From Chloranthus sessilifolius (Eukaryota; Streptophyta; Magnoliopsida; Chloranthales; Chloranthaceae), in the NCBI GenBank assembly GCA_021018995.1, contig CM037587.1, positions 90,021,251-90,085,250 of the forward strand: 64,000 bases of DNA, in the 5' to 3' direction. Each line of letters starts with the position of its first letter. The stretch's first letter is position 1. The notes under the pieces were generated by a model. The model made no database searches, was not told where the DNA came from, and saw only the letters and a program-made list of their open reading frames with translations. Below are positions 11,368 through 21,853 of the stretch, piece after piece. The position numbers were made by a program, and so were the translations under genes.

Positions 11368-13797
11368 ATGGTGAAAACACATGAAAAACGAGTACGGAAA
11401 GACCCTGAAGAGGAAGGTAACATTTCTGACTCCTCTCCTATTAAAAGAATTATAGAACGGGATGCTGCCCAAAAAGCTAAACAAGCAGCCCTACCCATGA
11501 AGATGGCAAAGACCTCAGGGGTGGTTATTAGAGAAACCCCTGATGAAAAGGAAGAATCTAAACTGATTCTTGCCCCGAAAAAGGGCATAAAACTGGACAA
11601 TGGCAAAAACCAATGATCGCTGATAAAACATTGAGTGGGATCCCAGCTTCAATTGAACACCATCTTGTGGGATTCGAGGGTGCGGTAGAAGTTACTACAT
11701 TAGGAAGCTGCGAAATTAGTGGGGAAGCCATTAAATATTTAGGAATGTTGGACTCCACTGCTTCTTAGAACCTGGAGTAGCTCAAGTCTATCCTAGATCG
11801 GTTGAATTATTCTATAAAAATTTGGCCAATAGTAGCAAGGGACAAGCACCAACACTTACCACAGCCATTGACGGAATCCCAATCTCACTAACGAAAGAAA
11901 TGGTTGCTGGGGTAATGAATGCACCCTTGAGGAGACCTGAGGTGTCTTTTGACATTCCAGAAGCAAACATGCTGAGAGAACCCCCTAAGGGCCTTCCCGA
12001 TTTTACTCACATGGCTACAGAGTTGCTAGGCCCACCCCCAAAAGACAAGTCATTCTTCCTATGAAAGGATTTAGAAAGGAGGAGTCTATCACTTCACTTC
12101 TTTGATGTTTTAATTCACAAGACTATTCACCATAGGGGTCACAGGACACAAAGACGGGCACTTTTTGCAAAGGCCCTGTATCTTATGGCTAATCGTTTCT
12201 GGTTCGATGTACCATCTTGCCTATTGGATGTAATAGATACCGTAAGGGAGAAATTGAATTTGGAGAAGTATCAGACACATAAAATATGTCTGCCCTTTGG
12301 CGGCCTAATCACAAACTTACCGATCAACATGGGGTACAACATCGATCCCAAAGAAGAGTCTCTGCCTAAAGCAGAAGATGGCCTCACAGTAATAGCCTAT
12401 AGGAGGACTCTTAGTGCCTAGAATAGAAAGAAAATTCCACTTCCTGCACACAAGAAGAGCAACCCTTCTATACCAGAGATGACATAAGAATTAGTATCAG
12501 ATTCCAACATAAGGGACGAACCAGTTGTTGAAAAACTGCAGCGCCAAATAACTCAATGGTAGTAGCACAAGGAGTGATGATTCCACCAACACCTACTGAG
12601 CATCATAATGATCTGTATGATCCAGAGTTGGATTCATTCACTGGACCTACTTTGCCCCCTTCTATAGAGGCTACCACAGTACCACTTAGTACAGAAGCAG
12701 TACCTATGAAACCACTGACAGCAGCTGCTGAAAAACAAATTGTTCTCCCCCTGAAGAACAAGTCATAGAAGCAGAAGAAGTTGAAACAACTACCTCTAGC
12801 CATATCCCTACTCCTATCAAGCTGATTGCTCCACTCCCAAGTCCAATCATTACAGAACTGACCCCAACATTTGAAGCGCTCGAGGAAGGACCAAGTTCTG
12901 AGACCCCAAGGGTAGGCTTCATAGAGTTACTAACCCGAGTACCATCTCCTCCAGCCACAATTCCAATAACACCAGCTTTCTTAGAAGCACAGCAAGACCT
13001 AGAAAGAAGACTGGCAGTAGTTGAGTAATGGCAAATCACAAATGCTCTCATACCAGGAGTTGTGAAGAGGGTAGTGGAAGAAATCCATATGCTAAAAAAT
13101 AGAGTCTGAGATAATATGCCTAATGCCCAAGAACGCCAGGAGTAGATAGCAAATCTAAAACGAAAGGCCGTAAGAGAACATCATGCACATTGAACGGCTG
13201 AAACAGCCAAGAAAGTCAAGGACACTACTACAACACTCCAACACCAGGTTGTGCAACTCCAAGAGGAGAATAAGAGGCACAGAGAATACTAGCATGGGAA
13301 GGAGAAAAGGAGTATGAAGATAAATTAGTAAATTTGATGGAAAATTTTGGGCAGTTCATTGAAGAGCCAGATTTTAGAGAAACTGTAAGTGTAAAAGCCC
13401 ACAAGGAGGCTGGGGAGTCATTAAAAGCTCAATTACGTGAGAAAAATTGCATGCTAACAGTGACTAAAGGAAGATTATGGAAGCTTCAGGATGACAAGGA
13501 TTCATTAGTCCTAACCTGTGCAGAATAAAAAGGGCAAATAGATGCAATCATGAGCAGGTTCTGGAAGACAGTAACAGGATTACACACTAAAGCCGAAAAG
13601 CTGAAAGATGAAATAGAATTGAAATCTTCAATGATCGCAATGCTGGACGAAAAATTCAAAAAGAAAGAAACAGTTGAGGGAACGACAAATGGCAGCAATA
13701 ATAAAAAATGTAAGTTTAGGATTACAATGGAGCCTACAATCAGAGCAAGACTGTTCGACAATAATTTTGTCCCACTCTGCGAAAAACTAGATAAGTA
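11368..13797 (+). pseudogene. Athila-like ORF2 (putative plant transposon protein domain, coiled-coil tail)
   Basis: The region reads as one long protein broken by stops and shifts. A Lys/Glu-rich N terminus (MVKTHEKRVRKDPEEEG) is followed by a globular part with IDGIPISLTKEMVAGVMNAP, then HFFDVLIHKTIHHRGHRT, ALYLMANRFWFDVPS and ICLPFGGLITNL. This order resembles the 'putative plant transposon protein' domain found in many retroelement-borne ORFs; that assignment is from memory of the family. Then come a Pro/Thr/Glu-rich linker (12550-13020) and a Lys/Glu coiled-coil-like tail (13020-13797). No reverse transcriptase or integrase motif is present. An intron in its leader is possible (11261-11366, GT...TTTGCAG, two bases before the ATG). 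In full-length Athila elements an env-like ORF sits at this 3' position. I cannot see membrane segments here. Confidence 0.55.
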
Positions 13798-15712
13798 GCT
13801 CTTATTTATTACTAGCCTTGCCAACACCAGCACTACCTACAACAACCCCTATACCATATCCATCATCACCGAGTAAGTAAAACTTTTAGTACTTCATAAA
13901 CCTCACAGGTATGATAATTTTGTTAAATTTTTATGTCCCCTGTTTTGCACAATGAGGACGTTGTCCTATTTAAGTTTGGGGGGATACACACTTTTGTGTA
14001 TATTAGTTTATAATAGTTTAATTTTTCGTTTAAAATTTTTTTTCTCTGTATATATTAGATTAGTTAACCATTATATGCAAGTTATGATATAGAAATTTCT
14101 CTTGAAAACTTTACAATCCATCATAGCAAAAGTTCAATATTCAATATAAAATAGTTGCAATTCATGAATAGCACCTTTGAACACTGTATTTGATGAATGT
14201 TTGAAACTATACGATTAATTTAAATTATAAAATTTGGATTATAGTTTTAAAATTATAAAATCAGTGAGATCTTGAGCTAATATATCCTCTTTATATTCTG
14301 AGAGAGACTGCTTTTGTTTTCAAGCTTAAAAATTTTCTTGAACTTTTACTGAGAAATCTCATATTGCTCAACTTAGAATCAAGATATTCTATGATTATGA
14401 TGATTTGTTTCTTTAGAACTATCTGCTAAATATATCAAAACAAGAAGACATCCATACTAGTAAATCATGAAAATGATTAAAGGTCATCTTTTGTTAAACT
14501 AGAGCTAAAAAGCTAAAATCTCATAAAATATTTTATCCTTTGAACCCATATTAGAAGCCTAAAACTAAATTTCTTTGTACCAAAATTTTATAAACCTTTA
14601 ACCATATGTACTACCCAAAGATTTCTACCTTTACCCTTATAATTTTTGAGAGTTTAAAATGTAAAAGAAGGAAAGAAGAGGGAGTGAAAGGAGTATACGC
14701 TTAATAGATAAAGGATCTGCTGAAAAGGGTACAATTGAGAAGAAATACAAAAAAAATATATATGGGAAAAGAAAAGGAAAATCGTAAAAAGACGATTTAG
14801 AAGAGTTTTAGAAGAAATCATAAAATACGATTCTATGAAAATGGGATTTACACAAGAAAATAGAAAAGAAAAATGGGAAGAAGTCATCCAACTTTTTGGG
14901 TACTTATTGAAGAAAGAAAGAAGCTAGAGAAGGAAGAACTAAATTCTCAGAAACTTTTGAACCCTATCTACCTTTCTTTGAAACCCTTTTAACCCAAAGC
15001 CCCATTACAAGCCGAAGGGAAGACCTTTGTAATTTACGATTTGCAAAAGTATGAGTCTAGAAGAGATGCATGAAATAGATACTATGAATGAACGAAAAGT
15101 TCTATAATCAGAATTGATTATCCATTCCATGAGATTTATCTTCTTAGTTAATTGTCCTTTGAATTTATCGTGTACATATCATAGTGAGAGAGCCAAAAAT
15201 TTCGATATCTTTATGATAGTATACCAATAGTGAGAGTTTGGATGAAAATATTTTCTAAATCTGTAGTTTAGAAAAATCTATGATGAATAAAATTTTTACT
15301 GATACGCACACACTCCACGATGTATGGAATTGAAATTGCTAAGTTCTGATCAAGGATAATTACTGTGATGGAAAGTAAAGGTGAAAGATTTGGAATTTTT
15401 TAAAATCATACCAAACATATGATGATTAATTTAACTAGTAGTATAGATTTTATTTCTTTCTGAAAATTATTTTAAAGTCTTAAAAAAAAAATGTATATAT
15501 ATATATATAATATATTTGAAGTTTGTAGGTAACTTCATTGGAAACCTTCATGAGACCATAACTCCTCTACTAGGGATCACCTAGGGGTTTAAAGGATTGT
15601 TGCATCTACTAAATGCAATCATGCTCCCTACGAAAGTGGCATTTAAATTTTTAGTTTTAGATATTTTATGTTTCTTTGTTTGCTAGGGACTAGCAAAATG
15701 TAAGTTTTCGGG
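13798..15712 (+). other. Athila 3' non-coding region with two polypurine-like tracts
   Basis: After ORF2 comes GAGGACGTTGTCC then AAGTTTGGGGGGATAC at about 13971-13986, an internal polypurine tract typical of Athila elements. Nearly 1.7 kb of AT-rich sequence follows, with more ATCGTAA/TTACGAT words near 14780-14830 and 15030-15050. Just before the 3' LTR, GACTAGCAAAATGTAAGTTTTCGG (15689-15712) is a degenerate version of the usual Athila priming tract. Minus-strand frames here are not coding-like. Confidence 0.65.
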
Positions 15713-17799
15713 TGTAAGTCACATAACTTACCATTTTATTACCCTTAACTTAGTGATGCTAGGACTTAGTTTACTACTAACAAGTTAACGATGTGCAGAT
15801 ATTAAGGAAAAACAGTAAAAGAGATAGAAAGTGCTAATATTCATCAAAATGAACTTTAAAAATAGTAAAAATACGATTTAGAGTAAGAAGATGATTTGCT
15901 ATACGTTGAAAGCTAGAAAATCGTAAAAGACGATTGAGCGTTGATGAAGTAAAGAAATAAAAATATCGTAATTTATGATTCTCTGGAAGCGAAAGCAACA
16001 CAAGAAGAAAAAGTGAGCAATCGTAAGAAAAATCGTAATTGAAGAATCGTCATAATAGGAGAAGCTAGAAAATCGTGATTTACAATTTTTCAAAAAAGAG
16101 AAGAAAACAGACAATCGTAATTTACAATTGTGCAAAAGGAAAGCTTTCCTACTACTGAACTGCTATTGCTGATCGTGTGAAAACTACCACCGACATGCAT
16201 AGAACTAGAAGTTTGGTGAATTACAGATCTGAGAAGACTGATGAAGATAAACTTCGAAGATCTCTGCTGCTGTTATCAAGGAAATAAAGCCGAAGCACAT
16301 CTACAGTTTGAAAGTAAGCAAGATTAAATTTAGGAATTAGAGTGTAATAGGACGCTTTTATTTTAGTAGTTTCTTTTATTAGAATTAAAACTCTGTAAAC
16401 CAACTCCTTATGATTTTTAAATAAGATGATTCGATATAGGAATAAACCATCGAAAAAATTCTTATCATCAATTGACGGCTGAGGTTGGATTTTCTTTCGT
16501 AAAAGACGATTGAGCATTGATGAAGTAAAGAAATAGAAAATCGTAAAAGATGATTGAGCGTTGATGAAGTAAAGAAATAAAAAATTGTAATTTACTATTT
16601 TCTAGAAGCGAAAGCAACACAAGAAGAAAAAGTGAGCAATCATAAGAAAAATCGTAATTGAAGAATCGTCATAATAGGAGAAGCTAGAAAATCATGATTT
16701 ATAATTTTCTAAAAAAGAGAAGAAAACAGACAATCATAATTTATGATTGTGTAAAAGAAAATCTTCCCTACTACTGAACTGCTATTGCTGATGGTGTGAA
16801 AACTACCACCGACATGCACAGAATTAGAAGTTTGGTGAATTACGGATCTGAGAAGATTGATGAAGATAAACTTCGAAGATCTCTGCTGCTGTTATCAAGG
16901 AAATAAAGCTGAAGCACATCTACAGTTTGAAAGCAAGGAAGAATAAAATTAGGAATTTGAGTATATTAGGATACTTTTATTTTAGTAGTTTCTTTATTAG
17001 AATTAGAACTTTGTAAACTGACTCCTTATGATCTTTAAATAAGAGGGTCCGGTATAGGAATAAACCATCAAAGAAATTTCAGCATCAATTGACGACTGAG
17101 GTTGGGTTTTCTTTCAATCATTAGAGTAGATTTTTATTGCTTTGTAGATTAGATATCAGAGGTTTCTCCAAAGCAATTGATGACTGCTATTGGGTGCTGA
17201 AGATTAGTGTAGATATCCTAGTTTCTCATAAGCAATTGAAGACTACAGCTGAGGGGTGAAAGATATAATTACTTTGCTTTCTAGTTTAGATTTTATTTGC
17301 TTTATTTATATGCTTTGTAAACATTTTCGAATTTTAATTTGAATTAACGACCCAAGTTAAAGTTTGTAGATTAGTGTAATGGTTCATCTTCAATTTTCTT
17401 GAATTTGATTGATGCCCAGATTTTAAGAGATTATTGATTAGATTATATGTGTGTTGAAGAATTCTAGTATTTGATTGACGACCAAATTCTAGAAGGCTGC
17501 AATACGGTGTAACGATACTATTTATTTTTATAAATATCTTATGACTGAAGATTGGGATTGACGACCTCAATTTGAAGGAGGATTAGGATTTATTTTATAC
17601 ACTTTAGATTATGAACCCATTCTTTATTCATATTTCTTTAGTAGATTAGAATCTTAAGAGATAAATATCAACTTTAAAATAGAAATATAGATGCGATAAT
17701 AACTTCTTTGTGGGAACGATCCTATACTAGCTCTACCATTTCTATTGTGCACTTGTAATAGGTTAAGTCTTAATTAGATACCCGCTTAAGTAGCAATCA
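15713..17799 (+). repeat. Athila-like 3' LTR with internal tandem duplication
   Basis: Begins TGTAAGTCACATAACTTACC, aligns throughout with 7566-9044, and ends GTAGCAATCA. It is 608 bp longer than the 5' copy because an internal block beginning AAATCGTAAAAGACGATTGAGCG (about 15917-16497) is repeated from about 16498/16541 to 17115. The duplicate has diverged from its partner, so it is not a recent assembly artefact. Confidence 0.85.
15917..17115 (+). repeat. Tandem duplication of about 0.6 kb inside the 3' LTR
   Basis: Two similar blocks each contain AAGAAGAAAAAGTGAGCAAT, AGTTTGGTGAATTAC and TGATGAAGATAAACTTCGAAG in the same order. The 5' LTR has only one. A short extra partial copy of the block start lies at 16498-16540. 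Confidence 0.85.
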
Positions 17800-17804
17800 G
17801 CGAT
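17800..17804. repeat. Target site duplication GCGAT, right copy
   Basis: Exact match to 7561-7565. Confidence 0.9.
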
Positions 17805-18160
17805 CTCTCTGTTGGGTTTCCCGAGAGGGTTTGAGGAGAGACAGTGAAGAGAGTGAGAGCTCTTTCTCTCTTCTCTTTTTCTTACAAAATAAAAACTAAA
17901 TGAAAAATATCTAGATATTTTTGTTTACAAATCTTATCCCTTTTTAACTTATGGAACCAAATCTGGTGTTAAGCCGGTACACCGTGAGTCGGTGCATGGG
18001 CTTTCTATTAAAAGCTAAAGATGTGGTTTAGGTTCACTTTTCCCACAAAATGTATTCTTACAAATTAATTATCCTAAAATTATGGGTGATAATGCGTGCT
18101 TTGCAGAACACGTACACGAAATCGGACGTTTTTGTGTTCGAAAATTTTTGAGATGTTACA
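17805..18160 (-). repeat. Tekay-like 5' LTR, distal part
   Basis: Continuation of the LTR interrupted at 7565. It ends GAGATGTTACA, which on the minus strand is the LTR start TGTAACATCTC. Non-coding. Confidence 0.65.
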
Positions 18161-18931
18161 TTTTTTTATCCATATTGAATATTCAAAGAGATCCTCTAAA
18201 TTCTATTGAAGAGGAGGTGAATAATTTAAATAGTTTGGCTTATGGAATATTAAGTGATGGCTCTTATTAATGTGGCTTTCATCACGCCACCATGACATTT
18301 GCGGAAGGAGAGAAATCCCAGGCTCTATATATTTAGCAACCCTTTTGGAAAAAGCACTTTTCAAAGAAAAAATGAGCAACCCTTTTAGAAAAAACACTTT
18401 TCAAGGAAAAAAAGTTGGGTAAAAAGCACATTTCTCTGAAGGACCTCGCCATGTCTAGCTGAAAATTGTGTTGTCTTGAGAAGTTGCCTCATGTTGCTTC
18501 TCACACAACATTTTCAACATGTGATACTCTTTTTTTAGAAGCAACATGTCATACGCCCTTTTAGAAGCAACATGTGAAAAACCTCTTTATAGCAATGAAG
18601 AGTGTTTTTTGGATAAGAGTTGCCAAACATAGTCCCAACTTTTCGAAGGTAAAGAAGTGCATAGAACGCTCTCTTTTAAATCTATAGTTTCTCAAATGAA
18701 TTATAGACCAAATGGATTGGACCTGGGTGATGATGATGCAATTAATGGATGTTTCTAGCTGGTGGCATCTTACGGGAGCATCAAGCCCAATGATCACGAT
18801 AAAAGGGTAAGGCCTTCTATGGAGTTCATTAAACTGAATGTTGATGCTTAGAGCTGGTTTTGTGGTATATTTTAATGTCTCTTGGAAAATGTCTTCTTTG
18901 TACTTTTCCCCATGAGAAAGATATATTGTTG
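18161..18931. other. Unclassified flank with a 40-bp tandem repeat and a LINE-like RNase H trace
   Basis: This is the sequence into which the Tekay element inserted. Two copies of a 40-bp unit (GCAACCCTTTTGGAAAAAGC...) lie at 18336-18375 and 18376-18415. Near 18808-18860 the plus strand reads RVRPSMEFIKLNVDA then a stop. This resembles the start of the RNase H domain of plant non-LTR retroelements (WxPPxxGxIKLNVDG). The match is short and I would not defend it strongly. Confidence 0.35.
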
Positions 18932-19214
18932 CACTACAAAAAATATAGGATACGCCGACGGCTGAAATTAAGGCGCCGTCAGTGTAGGGGAAGATTTGGG
19001 TCAACCCATGAGAGCTACCCCGGCCACTCCACTTAACGCCCAGGACCCACTCAATCGGGCCACTACATTAGTCAAGTTTTTCCTTCTCCATTCGCACGAA
19101 CTCCCTTCTCACAAACTCAAACCCTTCCCCCTTCTCCCTTCTCCCTTCTCACGATCGAACTCCCCTCATTCCCTCTCGCTCAAACCCTAAATCCCTTTCG
19201 CTCAAACCCCTCTC
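18932..19214 (+). mobile_element. CACTA (En/Spm) transposon end, truncated
   Basis: CACTACAAAAAATATAGGAT begins at 18932 and matches the terminal inverted repeat of plant CACTA elements. Subterminal GCCGACGGC and GGCGCCGTC inverted words follow. The element is cut by the gypsy LTR at 19215, and no transposase or matching right end (TTTTTTGTAGTG) was found in the window. The stretch 19080-19214 is CT-rich. Confidence 0.55.
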
Positions 19215-20935
19215 TGTGACGACCCGACTTTCCCGTATCCAAAATACCGGAAAGGCCGGCTCGCCAATCTATTGATAAATCGATAATCCGGACAGAACAC
19301 AAGCAATAATCAAAGTATAACAAAAGGAAGCTCCATTTCTATACAAAATGCAAGATAAAAATAACAATTCTAATTTCATATAAAAACACGTAGACAAAAG
19401 AACCGAAACAAACCACCGATGATGGCTGACCATCACCGAAACATGGTTCACAAAAATAAGGTATAATAATTCTAAAATACAAAACAAACAGGCTGGATGT
19501 ACCAAGCCCAAATATCTAGTCTTACCAAAAGCATGCCAAAACAAGCCAGAATCCTAAAAAGGAAAGAACTCTTCAGGAGGAATCTTGGAATTGTCCTCTG
19601 GAATGTAGTCAGAGTTCTCGAGCTCCAGATCTCTAGACTCTAAATCAGTACCTGTGCCTGGACGTATAGTCAGAGTTAGCTAACAGTCTATGCTCAATAG
19701 AAGGAACTCATCTCAATCACATCATATCTTAATTATGATGTTTTAGTACAAACACCCATATCACGCTCGAGTGGTTTTCTCCTGAGCATTTTAAGCCTAA
19801 GATTTCTACTTGGGTGTAGGCTTCAGATGGTATTCCACTCGAGCGTACTATACAGACCTGTTCTCTTTAACAGATCATCACCTCAACTCAAGCCACCCTT
19901 TATGGCTTCTCAAGTGGATCCAACACACACCATACACATTCAAAATGAGCTATTGCTCGTATGCGAGACTAACCTCTTTAATACAATTAATTCACATACC
20001 AAAAACCCATTCATTCCTAAGTTTTACATTTGTCATTTATCCCCAATTTCACTGCACACCAAGGATTTCAATGATCGAACACAGTGCTTCCCCTCTCGCG
20101 ATTAGTACACATTCGATCCTTGAAAACTCTACATGCAGCCCCGATAATCACTACTTAGCAGTATTATTTGGTTTCTAAAACATGACGCATGCACAAGGAG
20201 GGTTACCTTTACTAGCTTTCCTCACATGCGACGATATACGTCCTGCCGGCGTCGGATCAATGCCATTGAAGTGTTGATTCAACGATCCGCTCAGAACTCC
20301 TTGCCTTGATCAAATGAACCATAGAGCGTATGGTTTCAAAAATAGAAGAGAAAGATTTCTCTTTGAGACAGAGGGGGTTCGGATGAAATCCAATGGGTAG
20401 ATCTTTCAAGAACCCAAGCAAGGGGAAGAGCATTGGCTCTCTTTCTCTTCCGGTTCTGCTTCACATGCAGTCGGTTTCTTCACAATGCAAATCATTTGCA
20501 TGGTTACGTGAAAAAGTGAATAAATAGAAGGGATTTGGATTAGGTGTGTGACTCATACACCAAAATTGTGTACACAATCCATCTCTTGGCTCATACTCAT
20601 GGGCTCAAGTACCTTGTTTCGCATGGGCCTTGGTTCCTCGACCTTTCTGGGCGGTCCTAACTGAATGTGGGTTTTTCAATGGGTCTTAAGTGACCAGTCC
20701 ACTAGCACTTAGATTCAAGGTATTCCAAACAGGGATTAATTCCTTAAATTGATCCAAGATGGGTCTAATTTCCAATGGGTCTGTGGGCTTAGGTCCAACT
20801 AGGTCTCAGTCCAATTGGTTCCCATATGGGTTTCAAGTGTACTAGGGTCTAAGCGGGTCCTTCCTGTTCGAGGTCCAGTGATTTGTGACACACCACAACT
20901 CTGGCTTTCATTCGTGCGATATTACGGGTGTCACA
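19215..20935 (-). repeat. Minus-strand gypsy (Tekay-like) 3' LTR
   Basis: On the plus strand it runs from TGTGACGACCCGAC to CGGGTGTCACA. On the minus strand it therefore starts TGTGACACCCG and ends GGGTCGTCACA. The adjoining 20936-20951 is a polypurine tract on the minus strand, so this is the 3' LTR of a minus element whose internal part should lie to the right but is missing after about 20.97 kb. No target duplication matches at the ends (CTCTC versus TCCTC). It is a different family from the LTR at 3278, though the terminal bases are alike. Confidence 0.7.
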
Positions 20936-20951
20936 TCCTCCCCTCCTTATA
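20936..20951 (-). other. Polypurine tract
   Basis: On the minus strand TATAAGGAGGGGAGGA immediately precedes the LTR start TGTGACACCC, as expected for the plus-strand primer of gypsy elements. Confidence 0.75.
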
Positions 20952-21853
20952 CGAATTTTCGACCTCAAAAATTAAAAGAAGTAGTCAAAGAAAGGCAATT
21001 GAATTAGTAACTCTTGCTAAGATCTTAAAGGATGCTCTTAGACCTTTTCCTATGAATTTGATTACTAGTGAGTGGAGGGTTTTGAAGGTTTCACTGCCCA
21101 TTCTATTGTAATCACCTAGGGCAATAAGTATATTGAAATAATTGTTGATCAGAGTGTAATATTGACACAAAATGATTTACGAAAGAGTGCTATTTACTAA
21201 GTAATTACATTTGTTTTCAAATCATTGCAAAGGTATACAAAATGCAATAGTTAGGAATATCGATGCTATTACAACCATCTATTTTACCGAACTACTACCA
21301 TCACCACAAGATTTCTAGTGACGGGGTTGTAAATTGTAAAGATGTAATAGCGTTACTTAGCATTAACTAATAATTTACTAACACATTTGCACCATAGGAT
21401 TAGTAAAATAATCAGTGTAACAGGTAGTACGATTGAGCATGCTATTGAATTTTAGGCTCACCTGGCGGATCTGCAGCCTGCTCATCTCTAGCCTCTGTCC
21501 AGAGGTTGAAGGACCAGTACCCAACATGGAGGCTCCCTGAGTAAATCTCGAGGTGTATCCTCACGCCCTAGCGATTCGTTGAGCAGCCTCATCCAGAAAA
21601 CAATGGTGCATAATCTCCATTAACATGGCCTCTTGGAAATCCATCCGCCTACTGATTTTTGCCAGAGTGGCAGGGTTGTCGGAGGGAGCGGGCGGTGATT
21701 TCCATAGGTCTCGCACCTTCTTACTCAACTTCCTTTGAATCTCTATCCATTCTCTGATTCCAAAATATGTGACTTATTGATCATGCGCGTTTCACACGTT
21801 GGTATCTCATAGTTAACGTCTTCATCCTGGTAGCCCTCGACTAGACGGGATTG
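20952..21853. other. Unclassified remnant, partly coding-like on the minus strand
   Basis: No known domain. On the minus strand about 21775-21465 reads a mostly open stretch with ERWIEIQRKLSKKVRDLW, ISRRMDFQEAMLMEIMHHC and DEAAQRIARA before a stop. It looks helical and coding-like, possibly a transposon-borne protein. I do not recognise it. Confidence 0.35.

Larger units (their letters stand above)
7566..17799 (+). mobile_element. Non-autonomous Athila-like LTR retrotransposon with TSD
   Basis: A structurally complete element has a 5' LTR at 7566-9044, a tRNA-Asp-type PBS at 9051-9068, an Athila-type gag at 9393-10710, a second ORF region at 11368-13797, long non-coding 3' sequence and a 3' LTR at 15713-17799. 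Both ends are flanked by GCGAT. No protease, RT, RNase H or integrase motif is visible in any frame, and the space between gag and the second ORF is under 0.7 kb. It therefore would have depended on proteins from related elements. Insertion was into the Tekay-like LTR, so it is the younger of the two. Confidence 0.85.
1..18160 (-). mobile_element. Minus-strand Tekay/Del-like Ty3/gypsy retrotransposon, 5' part, split by a nested Athila
   Basis: Reading right to left, the element runs from an LTR (end at 18160) through a PBS (3274-3259) into gag, protease and RT/RNase H, and leaves the window at base 1. The order gag-protease-RT-RNase H and the iMet-type PBS identify a Ty3/gypsy element, and the gag and RT look like the Tekay/Del branch. 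The LTR starts TGTAACATCTC on the minus strand at 18160 and ends with TGTCA at 3278. It is interrupted by the Athila-like element at 7566-17799, whose duplicated target GCGAT shows that the two LTR parts were once continuous. Integrase, 3' LTR and target duplication are outside the window. All frames carry stops or shifts, so the element is dead. Confidence 0.75.

Noticed and set aside
3278-18160. Pairing the LTR ends at 3278 and 20935 as one element
   Set aside because: The terminal motifs look alike, but 18160 gives a consistent LTR start (TGTAACATCTC) and 19215-20935 is complete by itself.
19215-20935. Treating this as a solo LTR
   Set aside because: A polypurine tract adjoins its right end and the flanking 5-mers do not match, so it is better read as the 3' LTR of a truncated element.
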